From IMG/VR virus record IMGVR_UViG_3300047356_000444, positions 1 through 25,865 of that record: DNA of 25,865 nucleotides. One strand, written 5' to 3'. How positions within the stretch are numbered: the stretch's first letter is position 1; every line of letters begins with the position of its first letter. This document shows positions 16,846 through 23,172 of this stretch, in pieces. A program made the position numbers and the translations under genes. The stretch is from a virus. The notes beneath the pieces are model-generated. The model was not told the DNA's origin and ran no database searches. It was given only the letters and a program-made list of their open reading frames with translations.

Positions 16846-17424
16846 ATGAATTGGAATGATTGGTCTGTTATTGTAGTAAAAAATATTATAAATCCTGTAT
16901 TTTTATTTGAACCTGTTCCTTGGGAACGAGGACAATATAGTTATGAGTCCAAGGGAAATGTTATTCATGTTCCTGATGAAGGACAAGTTAGTGGTAGTTT
17001 GTCTAGATATAATCACCCAAAATTTAGGCAATTGCATTTTGATGTAAAATCTAAAATAGAAAATGTAATTAATGATCCTCTGTATCCAACATACTTTTAT
17101 GATAGATTTTATTTTAAAAAACAACTACTAGAAAAACATGTGGATAGACCTGCATGTGAAGTAAGCATCTCTATTAATTGCTCGCATAATTTAGATTATG
17201 ACTGGCCAATATGGTTTACAACTCCAGATGGAGATGATATCCCGTTGATTACAAATCCTGGCGATGGGGTAATTTACAAAGGATGTGAACGACCTCATTG
17301 GAGAGAACCAATGGAAGGAAATTCAGAATCATACTATCATCAAATGTTCATGCACTACGTGCGTAGAGATGGTCCTCATCTAGAACATGCACATGATAGA
17401 TGTAATACTATAAATAGAGTATAG
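16846..17424 (+). CDS. Probable oxygenase-fold (2OG-Fe(II)-like) protein
   Basis: The ATG at 16846 is chosen because GGAG (16836-16839) lies 6 bases before it. The ATG at 16840, in an ATGA overlap, would leave no spacing, and an upstream in-frame TTG (16816) is unlikely. The product is then 192 aa. Candidate ligands are H98-x-D100 in KHVDRPACEVS and H151 in ERPHWREP, preceded by NPGDGVIYKG and followed by QMFMHYVRRDGPHLEHAHDR. The GDG-x-IYKG, HWRE and F-x-HYV-x4-GP order is a pattern I associate with a family of phage and bacterial 2OG-Fe(II) oxygenase-fold proteins. The usual arginine about ten residues after the distal histidine is not obvious, so activity is less certain than for its neighbours. 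It is the last gene of the cassette and contains a late promoter at its 3' end. Confidence 0.6.
   Translation: MNWNDWSVIVVKNIINPVFLFEPVPWERGQYSYESKGNVIHVPDEGQVSGSLSRYNHPKFRQLHFDVKSKIENVINDPLYPTYFYDRFYFKKQLLEKHVDRPACEVSISINCSHNLDYDWPIWFTTPDGDDIPLITNPGDGVIYKGCERPHWREPMEGNSESYYHQMFMHYVRRDGPHLEHAHDRCNTINRV
17409..17416 (+). promoter_or_regulatory. T4-type late promoter (TATAAATA)
   Basis: This is an exact match to the T4 late -10 consensus, followed by GAG. It lies within the last codons of the upstream gene and ends 27 bases before the second adhesin gene. It is flanked by a small dyad (CTATA...TATAG, 17408-17424). Confidence 0.8.
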
Positions 17425-17443
17425 CAAAAAGTCTTGACAGAAC

Positions 17444-18658
17444 ATGTCCGAAATTAATGTTGGTGATTTAAACGTATCTACCGAATTTAACTTACCCCTT
17501 TATAATAGTTCTAACAGACCCGTGAATCCTGCTACAGGATTCATGATATTTAATACTACCGAAAATAAATTGCAGGTATGGACTGGATCTCAATGGAAGA
17601 GTTTTGGTCAACAAAATTATGATATTAGTGCAACTGGCAGCGTAGTTACTAACGATTTAACTGGTGACTATAACGGATACAGAGTTCATAGGTTTACTGG
17701 GGATGGAACTATAACAGTCAACCAAAGTAATCAAGATGGTGGTGTAGAATTTCTACTAATCGCTGGGGGAGGCGGTGGTGGTGGCGTCATCGGCGGTGGT
17801 GGTGGTGCTGGTGGTGTAATCTATAGAAGAGAACTTTATCTAGCACCAGGTACTTATAATATTTCCATTGGTGGTGGTGGCGCAGGAGGAACTGGATGGA
17901 ATAGTCCACAGCAAGAAGGTCGCGCAGGGACTCCATCTGTATTTACCGATAATGCTGGATTTAGTTATGAAGCAGTAGGCGGTGGTGGAGGTTGTGGTCA
18001 TGGCGGTGCTACACCAAATAGAATTGCTGGTCAAGGTGGTTCTGGTGGTGGTTCTGCTAATATCTCTAGAAGAGGTGGCAATGCAATTGGTAAAAACTTC
18101 GGACCTCAAGCAACAGATAAAGCACATGATATCAGATCTGTGTACTTGAGTAGTAACGATGCTATGGCTGATGGTGATGCACTTGGTAGAAGTGCTCAAA
18201 GTTGGGATGCCATCGAAACATCAACTAATGAACACCAAGGAGTTCAAGGAAACGCTGGTGGTATCTGGGGTGATGGAGACGCTGGCGCTGGTGGTGGTGG
18301 ATTTGGCACTAATGGTGGCAATGGTGGTGCTCCCAGAGATACTGGTGGCGAAGGTGGGCACGGAGGATACTTTGATATCAGTGGATCAATGGTTGGTTAT
18401 GCTGGCGGTGGTGGTGGCGGTGTCCGAGGCACAGGTCGCCGTCGTGGCACAAAAGCAGGTGACTATGGTGGAGGAGATGGAGGCAGGGCAACTGGTGCCC
18501 CCGTCAATTTTGGTAGTCCCTCACCTAACAATGCTGAAGCTGGCGCAACTAATCGCGGTGGCGGTGGCGGTGGTGGCGGTTATAACGCCCCACGTGGCGG
18601 TGCTGTAGGTGCTCCAGGTGGATCTGGAGTTTGTATTATTCGATATAGGAAATCATAA
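17444..18658 (+). CDS. Glycine-rich adhesin-like tail fibre protein (copy 2)
   Basis: This 404-aa protein is paralogous to the product of 12472-13530. The N-terminal module has INVGDLNVS, NRPVNPATGFMIFNTT and TGSQWKSFG, against LNVGTVTLS, NRPSHSAGRTIYDST and DGSQWIS in copy 1. A beta domain (GYRVHRFTGDGTITV, then FLLIAGGGGGGG) and a long poly-Gly region follow, and the end GGSGVCIIRYRKS parallels GGPGIVRVRHTI. The glycine-rich loops differ strongly between the two copies, as expected if they face a receptor and diversify. It has one residue block unlike copy 1, at about 225-270, with few glycines (ATDKAHDIRSVYLSSN). It has its own late promoter, whereas the enzyme genes before it have none that is convincing. 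A receptor-binding role is inferred, not shown. Confidence 0.8.
   Translation: MSEINVGDLNVSTEFNLPLYNSSNRPVNPATGFMIFNTTENKLQVWTGSQWKSFGQQNYDISATGSVVTNDLTGDYNGYRVHRFTGDGTITVNQSNQDGGVEFLLIAGGGGGGGVIGGGGGAGGVIYRRELYLAPGTYNISIGGGGAGGTGWNSPQQEGRAGTPSVFTDNAGFSYEAVGGGGGCGHGGATPNRIAGQGGSGGGSANISRRGGNAIGKNFGPQATDKAHDIRSVYLSSNDAMADGDALGRSAQSWDAIETSTNEHQGVQGNAGGIWGDGDAGAGGGGFGTNGGNGGAPRDTGGEGGHGGYFDISGSMVGYAGGGGGGVRGTGRRRGTKAGDYGGGDGGRATGAPVNFGSPSPNNAEAGATNRGGGGGGGGYNAPRGGAVGAPGGSGVCIIRYRKS
17771..17787 (+). repeat. 17-bp perfect direct repeat, copy B
   Basis: This is identical to 12823-12839 and lies in the same codon phase, at codons 110-115 of the second adhesin gene. Confidence 0.85.
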
Positions 18659-18660
18659 AA

Positions 18661-18984
18661 ATGGCATTAGATTTAACGTACATGGCTTCACTATCTGAAG
18701 CACAAAGAGAAGTTTTTGTAACACTTATCAATGATATTGAAAGTGAAGAACCTTTTGGTCCTGGTGTAACTTCTGATTGGGTTGACGAGATGAGAGAAAA
18801 ACTCAGACTATCTGCTCCACGTCAAGAAGATATTGACAAATGCGAAACTTTGAAAAAAATTGCTCCAAGCGATTTAACTTACTCTATTAATAGACTTGCT
18901 GATAGTCAGGGATTACCTGTTATTAGTATTATAGGTAACTCTTTGGAATTGGATAAAATTTTCTGTTCTGAAAAAGAAAACTAA
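18661..18984 (+). CDS. Hypothetical 107-aa protein
   Basis: This is a small acidic, helix-rich protein starting MALDLTYMASLSEAQ, 2 bases after the adhesin stop codon. AGGA about 11 bases upstream serves as a weak ribosome site. It has no membrane segment, and its two cysteines (KCET and IFCSE) do not form a CxxC motif. Position immediately behind an adhesin gene would allow a role as a fibre assembly chaperone, as small proteins often have in tailed phages, but no chaperone motif is visible. The family is not recognised. Its end overlaps a late promoter. Confidence 0.6.
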   Translation: MALDLTYMASLSEAQREVFVTLINDIESEEPFGPGVTSDWVDEMREKLRLSAPRQEDIDKCETLKKIAPSDLTYSINRLADSQGLPVISIIGNSLELDKIFCSEKEN

Positions 18985-18987
18985 ATA
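18980..18987 (+). promoter_or_regulatory. T4-type late promoter (ACTAAATA)
   Basis: The core CTAAATAGT overlaps the stop codon of the 107-aa gene and ends 28 bases before the ATG at 19016. Confidence 0.65.
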
Positions 18988-19015
18988 GTAAAGTACATCA
19001 TTTTATATTACTACA

Positions 19016-19201
19016 ATGGACACTGAACAACTGAGAAAGAATTTTGATGAGCAAATCGCTAGTACAGATAAGCAAATTTCTGAACTAGAAGCAAACCTTG
19101 CTAAAGCAAAAGAATACAAATTGAAACTAATTGGTGGTATTGAAACTCTAGATTTGCTCAACCCCAAAGAGGAAACTCCTTCCGAAGAAGAATCTGAGTA
19201 A
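19016..19201 (+). CDS. Small coiled-coil protein, 61 aa
   Basis: The sequence MDTEQLRKNFDEQIAST continues into a heptad-like stretch (ISELEANLAKAKEYKLKLI, residues about 22-40) and a very acidic tail (EETPSEEESE). This looks like a short soluble coiled coil. It is the sole gene between a late promoter and a terminator hairpin that starts 4 bases after its stop codon. Small coiled-coil genes at this place, just before gp13, recall T4 wac (fibritin), which is far longer; I see no sequence link. The function is unknown. Confidence 0.6.
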   Translation: MDTEQLRKNFDEQIASTDKQISELEANLAKAKEYKLKLIGGIETLDLLNPKEETPSEEESE

Positions 19202-19204
19202 CAC

Positions 19205-19240
19205 AAATCCCTGCTTCCTAAATAGAAGTAGGGATTTTTT
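19205..19240 (+). terminator. Rho-independent terminator with a late promoter as its loop
   Basis: AAATCCCTGCTTC (19205-19217) pairs with GAAGTAGGGATTT (19225-19237) over 13 pairs including one G-T wobble. The loop is the seven bases CTAAATA. The 3' arm runs into TTTTTT (19235-19240). The hairpin separates the small-gene unit from gp13. Confidence 0.85.
19217..19224 (+). promoter_or_regulatory. T4-type late promoter (CCTAAATA) in the terminator loop
   Basis: The core CTAAATAGA ends 28 bases before the gp13 start, the same distance as for the 18980 site. It would start the neck/terminase operon while upstream transcripts are stopped by the same hairpin. Confidence 0.75.
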
Positions 19241-19252
19241 GTATCTAGGTGC

Positions 19253-20083
19253 ATGGCTACACCAACAACTAAAGCAGAACTAATTGCATATTGTGAACGC
19301 CAATTAGGTGCGCCTGTCCTGCAAATCAATATGGATGCCACCCAAAAGGATGACATCATAGATCAGGCGTTGCAATATTATCACGAATACCATTTTGATG
19401 GTGTCGAAAGGATGTATCTAAAGCATCAGTTTACTGCTGCAGAGGTAACTCGTTTCACTGAAACTAATGCTGCATCCACGTCACCTGATGGAACTGGGTG
19501 GGAGAACAGGAGTAACTACATTGAAGTTCCTGAACTTGTTATAGGTATTCAAAAAGTTTTTGGAGTCTCTTCAAATTTCTTGAGGAATAACCTTTTTGGT
19601 ATGAGCAATCAATACTATTTGATGGACCTGTTTTCTTTCTCATCAGGTTCGGCATTTAGTTTTGGTAATTTTGACTTAACAAATTACTATATGATTAAAC
19701 AGCACTTTGAAACTATTGATATGGTTATCAATACAGGTGCGTTTGTTGAGTATAGATTTAATAAAAGACAAGATAGATTATATGTAGATATTGATAAATC
19801 TAGAATTATAGAAGATCAATATTTACTTATTGATTGCTATAGATACCTGGATCCAGATGTACATACTCAAGTTTATAATGATAGTTTTGTAAAGAGATAT
19901 GCTACTGCTCTCATGAAGAGGCAGTGGGGTCAAAACTTGATTAAATATAACAACGTTTCACTTCCTGGTGGCATTAATCTTAATGGTCGCCAACTATGGG
20001 AAGACGGAAACAGAGAAGTTCGTGAGTTGGAATCTAGAATGATGATAGATTATTCACTCCCACCAATGGATATGATCGGATAA
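19253..20083 (+). CDS. 13: Head-tail neck protein gp13
   Basis: This 276-aa protein opens with MATPTTKAELIAYCERQLG followed by INMDATQKDDIIDQALQYYHEYHF, a signature of T4 gp13 homologues. T4 gp13 (309 aa) forms with gp14 the neck that closes the DNA-filled head and joins the tail. The run gp13-gp14-gp15-gp16-gp17-gp18 follows in T4 order, which fixes the assignment. Aromatic-rich middle and C-terminal parts (VERMYLKHQF, KRYATALMKRQWGQNL) are also family features. AGGTG just ahead of the ATG is the ribosome site, somewhat close. Confidence 0.92.
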   Translation: MATPTTKAELIAYCERQLGAPVLQINMDATQKDDIIDQALQYYHEYHFDGVERMYLKHQFTAAEVTRFTETNAASTSPDGTGWENRSNYIEVPELVIGIQKVFGVSSNFLRNNLFGMSNQYYLMDLFSFSSGSAFSFGNFDLTNYYMIKQHFETIDMVINTGAFVEYRFNKRQDRLYVDIDKSRIIEDQYLLIDCYRYLDPDVHTQVYNDSFVKRYATALMKRQWGQNLIKYNNVSLPGGINLNGRQLWEDGNREVRELESRMMIDYSLPPMDMIG

Positions 20084-20084
20084 A

Positions 20085-20969
20085 ATGCCTACCAGTTCCT
20101 ATTTCCCAAGTTACTACGGCGGTACTAGTGGCGAGCAAGGTCTCGTCCAAGATCTTGTGGACGAACAAATTAAATTGTTCGGCACGGATATCTACTACAT
20201 GCCTAGAACTATTCTTAGAGATAATACTCTAGATGATATTATCTACAACAAATATACAGAGCAGTTTCAAATTGAAATGATGCTGCAGAATGTAGAAGGT
20301 TTTGGGTCTCCATCAGAATTTATCAGTAAATTTGGACTTCGTATTACAGACGAAGTTAGATTTTCTGTGTCACAAAGAAGATGGGATGAAGAAGTAACTG
20401 AACATAATCCAACATTAACTGTTGATGGAAGACCCAATGAAGGAGATCTTCTTTATTTTCCACTGACTAAAGATCTCTATGAAATTAAATTTGTAGAAAG
20501 AGAAGATCCTTTTTATCAGTTAGGTAAGGTCTACTACTATACAATGACTGCTGAAATCTATGAGTATGGTAGTGATGACATCTCTACAGGAGTTGCAGAG
20601 ATTGATGTAATTGAGACTCTGTTTAGTAATTCTATTGCTCTCACTATGGCAGTCGGTGGTACTGGAGACTTTACCATCGGTGAAGCAGTTACAGGATCAA
20701 CCACAGGCACAGAAGCAGAAGTAAAATCTTGGGATGCTGGCACAAGAGTTTTACAAGTCATCAACAGAACTGGTACATTTGCTACTGGTGAAGCTATGAC
20801 TGGGAATGACAGCGGTGCTGTTCATGTAGTCGGAACGTTTGACACTCTAAATAATACCAACAGCGAATATGATCAAAATAGAGTCATTGAAACTGCTGCT
20901 GATGACATAATTGATTGGACTGAGGGCAACCCTTTCGGTGAATCAGGTAACTTTACAGGTAGTATCTAA
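20085..20969 (+). CDS. 14: Head-tail neck protein gp14
   Basis: This 294-aa protein starts MPTSSYFPSYYGG, with the family strings DIYYMPRTILRDNTLDD and FGLRITDEVRFSVSQRRW. T4 gp14 (256 aa) is the second neck protein and connects the gp13 ring to the tail. The extra length is explained by a Gly/Thr-rich insertion at about residues 183-250 with two copies of a GDFTIGEAVTG / GTFATGEAMTG pattern, a beta module that recurs in cyanophage structural proteins. Its stop codon shares a base with the gp15 start (TAATG). Confidence 0.92.
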   Translation: MPTSSYFPSYYGGTSGEQGLVQDLVDEQIKLFGTDIYYMPRTILRDNTLDDIIYNKYTEQFQIEMMLQNVEGFGSPSEFISKFGLRITDEVRFSVSQRRWDEEVTEHNPTLTVDGRPNEGDLLYFPLTKDLYEIKFVEREDPFYQLGKVYYYTMTAEIYEYGSDDISTGVAEIDVIETLFSNSIALTMAVGGTGDFTIGEAVTGSTTGTEAEVKSWDAGTRVLQVINRTGTFATGEAMTGNDSGAVHVVGTFDTLNNTNSEYDQNRVIETAADDIIDWTEGNPFGESGNFTGSI

Positions 20970-21772
20970 TGTTTGGGTCACATTTTTACAACGAAATTAT
21001 TCGTAGAAATATTGTTGGGTTTGGAACCCTATTCAATAACATTTCTTTGAAGAAGGTTGATCCTACTGATGGAACTACTGTTCTTGAGGAAGAAAAAGTT
21101 CCTCTGGCATATGGTCCTAAGCAGAAATTTTTGACACGTCTAGAACAAAATCCAGATGTTGATAGAAAAATTGCTATCACACTACCACGTCTTTATTTTG
21201 AAATGACTGGTATTGATTATGACGCCGCTCGTAAAACATCTCCTATTCAAAAATATAGAACCATCATTCAAAATGATGGCACAGAAGTAAAGGAACAATA
21301 TGTTCCTGTTCCTTATAACATTGATTTTGAACTTGGTATTATTGCGAAGTCTCAAGATGACGGACTTCAGATTCTTGAGCAAATTTTACCATACTTTCAA
21401 CCATCATTTAATATTACTATTAACATGATCCCAGACATGGATGAGAAAAAAGATGTTGCTATTACATTAAACAATGTCAGTTATGAGGATGAATGGGATG
21501 ACAATTTTCTTGAGCGCAGATATATCACATGGATTTTATCGTTTACTGCTAAGTCTTACATCTACGGACCATTTGATCAAACAAGTGTTATTAAGAAAGC
21601 AATTGTATATGAAGGACTTGGAACTTCTGTACCAAATAGAACTACAAAAGTTACTTACACACCTAGAGCACTGGAAGATAAGAACAGCGATGGAAACATC
21701 GATGCTCTGGATGATGCACTACTAACATCTTCAGATGACTTTGGATTTAATGAAGGCATTGAACTACTATGA
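20969..21772 (+). CDS. 15: Tail sheath stabiliser/completion protein gp15
   Basis: This 267-aa protein is nearly the length of T4 gp15 (272 aa), and starts MFGSHFYNEIIRRNIVGFG. Family strings are VPLAYGPKQKFLTRL, ITLPRLYFEMTGIDYD and RRYITWILSFTAKSY. gp15 forms a hexamer that caps the tail tube and sheath and binds the neck. It overlaps gp14 by one base and gp16 by four (ATGA), which indicates coupled translation. Confidence 0.93.
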   Translation: MFGSHFYNEIIRRNIVGFGTLFNNISLKKVDPTDGTTVLEEEKVPLAYGPKQKFLTRLEQNPDVDRKIAITLPRLYFEMTGIDYDAARKTSPIQKYRTIIQNDGTEVKEQYVPVPYNIDFELGIIAKSQDDGLQILEQILPYFQPSFNITINMIPDMDEKKDVAITLNNVSYEDEWDDNFLERRYITWILSFTAKSYIYGPFDQTSVIKKAIVYEGLGTSVPNRTTKVTYTPRALEDKNSDGNIDALDDALLTSSDDFGFNEGIELL

Positions 21773-22188
21773 GCAAACTTGAGGATAATATGGAAGATCT
21801 ATTTGACATTGAAATTGAATCTACTGCTATCGAACCATCTAAACCAGTACCACCAACATCAGATAAAGACGACCAGACAAAAGATTACGAATATACCAGA
21901 GGGTCTTTGTACTCGCTCATAGACAAGGGCAGAGAGGCGCTAGACGGGGCGTTAGAGGTTGCTCAGGAGTCAGGGCACCCTAGAGCGTATGAAGTCGCTG
22001 TGAACGCCATGAAGCAGGTAGCAGACGCTACTGATAAACTTCTAGATCTACAGAAGAAGATGAAAGATCTAGAAGCACCCACAAAGAACTCTGTCAATAA
22101 CAAGACCACAAACAATTTATTTGTTGGTAGCACAGCAGACCTACAGAAAATGCTCAAGCAAATAAATAAACAAGAAGAGTCGGAATAA
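21769..22188 (+). CDS. 16: Terminase small subunit gp16
   Basis: This 139-aa protein (T4: 164 aa) has the family core at residues about 43-100: YEYTRGSLYSLIDKGREALD, then SGHPRAYEVAVNAMKQVADATDKLL. This is the helical oligomerisation region. gp16 binds viral DNA ends and stimulates the gp17 motor. The acidic N-terminus and the Asn/Lys-rich C-terminus are less conserved. In T4 gp16 and gp17 are adjacent; here four small genes separate them. Confidence 0.9.
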   Translation: MSKLEDNMEDLFDIEIESTAIEPSKPVPPTSDKDDQTKDYEYTRGSLYSLIDKGREALDGALEVAQESGHPRAYEVAVNAMKQVADATDKLLDLQKKMKDLEAPTKNSVNNKTTNNLFVGSTADLQKMLKQINKQEESE

Positions 22189-22190
22189 AT

Positions 22191-22469
22191 ATGAAGTCTT
22201 TTAAACAACTACGTATTGACATCACCGAAGCAGCAGCCTGGACCAAAAAGTCAGGAAAGAAAAAGTCTGGAGGACTCAACGAAAAAGGACGAAAGTCTTA
22301 CGAAAAGGAAAATCCAGGATCTGACCTCAAAGCACCAAGCAAAAAAGTTGGAAACCCCCGTAGGGCATCCTTCTGCGCTCGAATGAAGGGCATGAGGAAG
22401 AGGCAGAAAAAATCTAATAACACAGGTGATGATCGCCTGTCAAAATCATTGAGAGCTTGGAATTGTTAA
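22191..22469 (+). CDS. Basic 92-aa protein, DUF6321-like
   Basis: This strongly basic protein contains AAAWTKKSGKKKSGGLNEKG, PGSDLKAP, PRRASFCARMKGMRKRQ and DRLSKSLRAWNC. The W-x-KK-x-GGLN-x-KGR-x-SY pattern matches, from memory, a domain of unknown function (DUF6321) seen in phage proteins, and the SFCARM...SLRAW ending is also widespread in phages. The charge suggests nucleic acid binding, but no known fold or catalytic motif is visible. The start lies 2 bases after the gp16 stop codon, so it belongs to the gp16 operon. Confidence 0.7.
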   Translation: MKSFKQLRIDITEAAAWTKKSGKKKSGGLNEKGRKSYEKENPGSDLKAPSKKVGNPRRASFCARMKGMRKRQKKSNNTGDDRLSKSLRAWNC

Positions 22470-22471
22470 TC

Positions 22472-22585
22472 ATGACTGAAAAAAAACCAATCAAAAAAGA
22501 TTACGATGGACCATTGTATGCTCCGTGGTCTAAAGTAGTTGCTGGTAAGAAAGCATTTCAAGATAAGAACATAAAACGTAGCTGA
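22472..22585 (+). CDS. Very small 37-aa protein
   Basis: ATG 22472 follows the previous stop codon by 2 bases. The product begins MTEKKPIKKDYDGPLYAPW and ends NIKRS. It is basic and has no membrane segment or cysteine. The tight spacing, the good start context and the absence of another frame here favour a real gene. No family is recognised. Confidence 0.5.
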   Translation: MTEKKPIKKDYDGPLYAPWSKVVAGKKAFQDKNIKRS

Positions 22586-22596
22586 CTGATACAATT

Positions 22597-22634
22597 TATT
22601 CCACTACATACACTATAATGTTTGTAGTGGAATA
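22597..22634 (+). promoter_or_regulatory. Stem-loop with a sigma70-like TATAAT in the loop
   Basis: TATTCCACTACA (22597-22608) pairs perfectly with TGTAGTGGAATA (22623-22634), a 12-bp stem with a 14-nt loop that contains TATAAT (22614-22619). No strong -35 box stands 16-18 bases upstream, and no T-tract follows, so a terminator is unlikely. The layout resembles the promoter-stem-loop cassettes described in T4-related phages. It may start host-polymerase transcription of the two small genes downstream. Confidence 0.5.
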
Positions 22635-22639
22635 TTATC

Positions 22640-22861
22640 ATGCTTGGCATATATGTAATCGTCACTCTCATTATTCTCATGGTAGCGTATGCTGGCATAG
22701 AAGAAACTATTCGCTTATTTGCTTATACTGATCTGGTGATCAGATATCAGTGGATCAAATTTAGAATGTTTATGATGAGACGTAAATTAGAACAACAACT
22801 AATAAAGGACTTACCAGACTACAACAAACTCATAAAGGAATTAAAAGATGACCAACGATAA
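22640..22861 (+). CDS. Small membrane protein, 73 aa
   Basis: Residues 1-20 (MLGIYVIVTLIILMVAYAGI) are a strong membrane helix. A charged, helical tail follows (RYQWIKFRMFMMRRKLEQQL), then KDLPDYNKLIKELKDDQR. This suggests an N-terminally anchored inner-membrane protein with a cytoplasmic basic/amphipathic part. The start lies 5 bases after the stem-loop. Its end overlaps the next gene by 14 bases. The family and function are not recognised. Confidence 0.65.
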   Translation: MLGIYVIVTLIILMVAYAGIEETIRLFAYTDLVIRYQWIKFRMFMMRRKLEQQLIKDLPDYNKLIKELKDDQR

Positions 22862-23147
22862 GGAACTGTCGGATCTCAAACTTGAGAGAAAAGAATGTCC
22901 TAAATGTGGTGCTATTTGGATTAACGGCAAACATGTGTTTAGTGGCACAGCCGCATCATACGATAGAAGTGAACTAGATCTTGCTGGACTAGTTTGCAAT
23001 AAACTAGGCAACGAGGAATGTATTAATCCATCTAAAGGAAAGGAAGGTGGAACTACTTGGGAATATCGTTCTGGTTTCATTGATGGTGCTTATGCACAAA
23101 AGAAAAAAACAATGGAAGACTTGCGCGATCAATTCGGAGACTTATAA
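22848..23147 (+). CDS. Putative zinc-ribbon protein, 99 aa
   Basis: C17-x2-C20 (KECPKCGAIW) together with C50 (GLVCNKLG) and C58 (NEECINPS) could bind one zinc ion. The rest is polar, ending in a charged segment (KKKTMEDLRDQFGDL). AAGGA 10 bases before the ATG, inside the upstream gene, is its ribosome site. The gene precedes the gp17 late promoter, which overlaps its stop codon. The role is unknown; position suggests early or middle expression from the stem-loop upstream. Confidence 0.65.
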   Translation: MTNDKELSDLKLERKECPKCGAIWINGKHVFSGTAASYDRSELDLAGLVCNKLGNEECINPSKGKEGGTTWEYRSGFIDGAYAQKKKTMEDLRDQFGDL

Positions 23148-23150
23148 ATA
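23143..23150 (+). promoter_or_regulatory. T4-type late promoter (TATAAATA)
   Basis: This is an exact T4 late consensus followed by GT. It overlaps the stop codon of the zinc-ribbon gene and ends 22 bases before gp17. Confidence 0.8.
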
Positions 23151-23172
23151 GTAGTGGTGAACTAGTTTTTTT

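Noticed and set aside
12811-18600. GGT/GGC tracts as a CRISPR or tandem repeat array
   Set aside because: They encode poly-glycine, have no regular spacer length and stay in frame.
18159-18608. 149-codon V/M-rich + strand frame within the second adhesin
   Set aside because: Same cause: shifted reading of glycine codons.
19016-19201. Fibritin (wac) homologue
   Set aside because: The position before gp13 and the coiled coil are suggestive, but it is only 61 aa and shows no fibritin foldon-like C-terminus.
22184-22191. AATAAATA as a late promoter
   Set aside because: It runs into the ATG at 22191, leaving no leader, and lacks the trailing G of the other sites.
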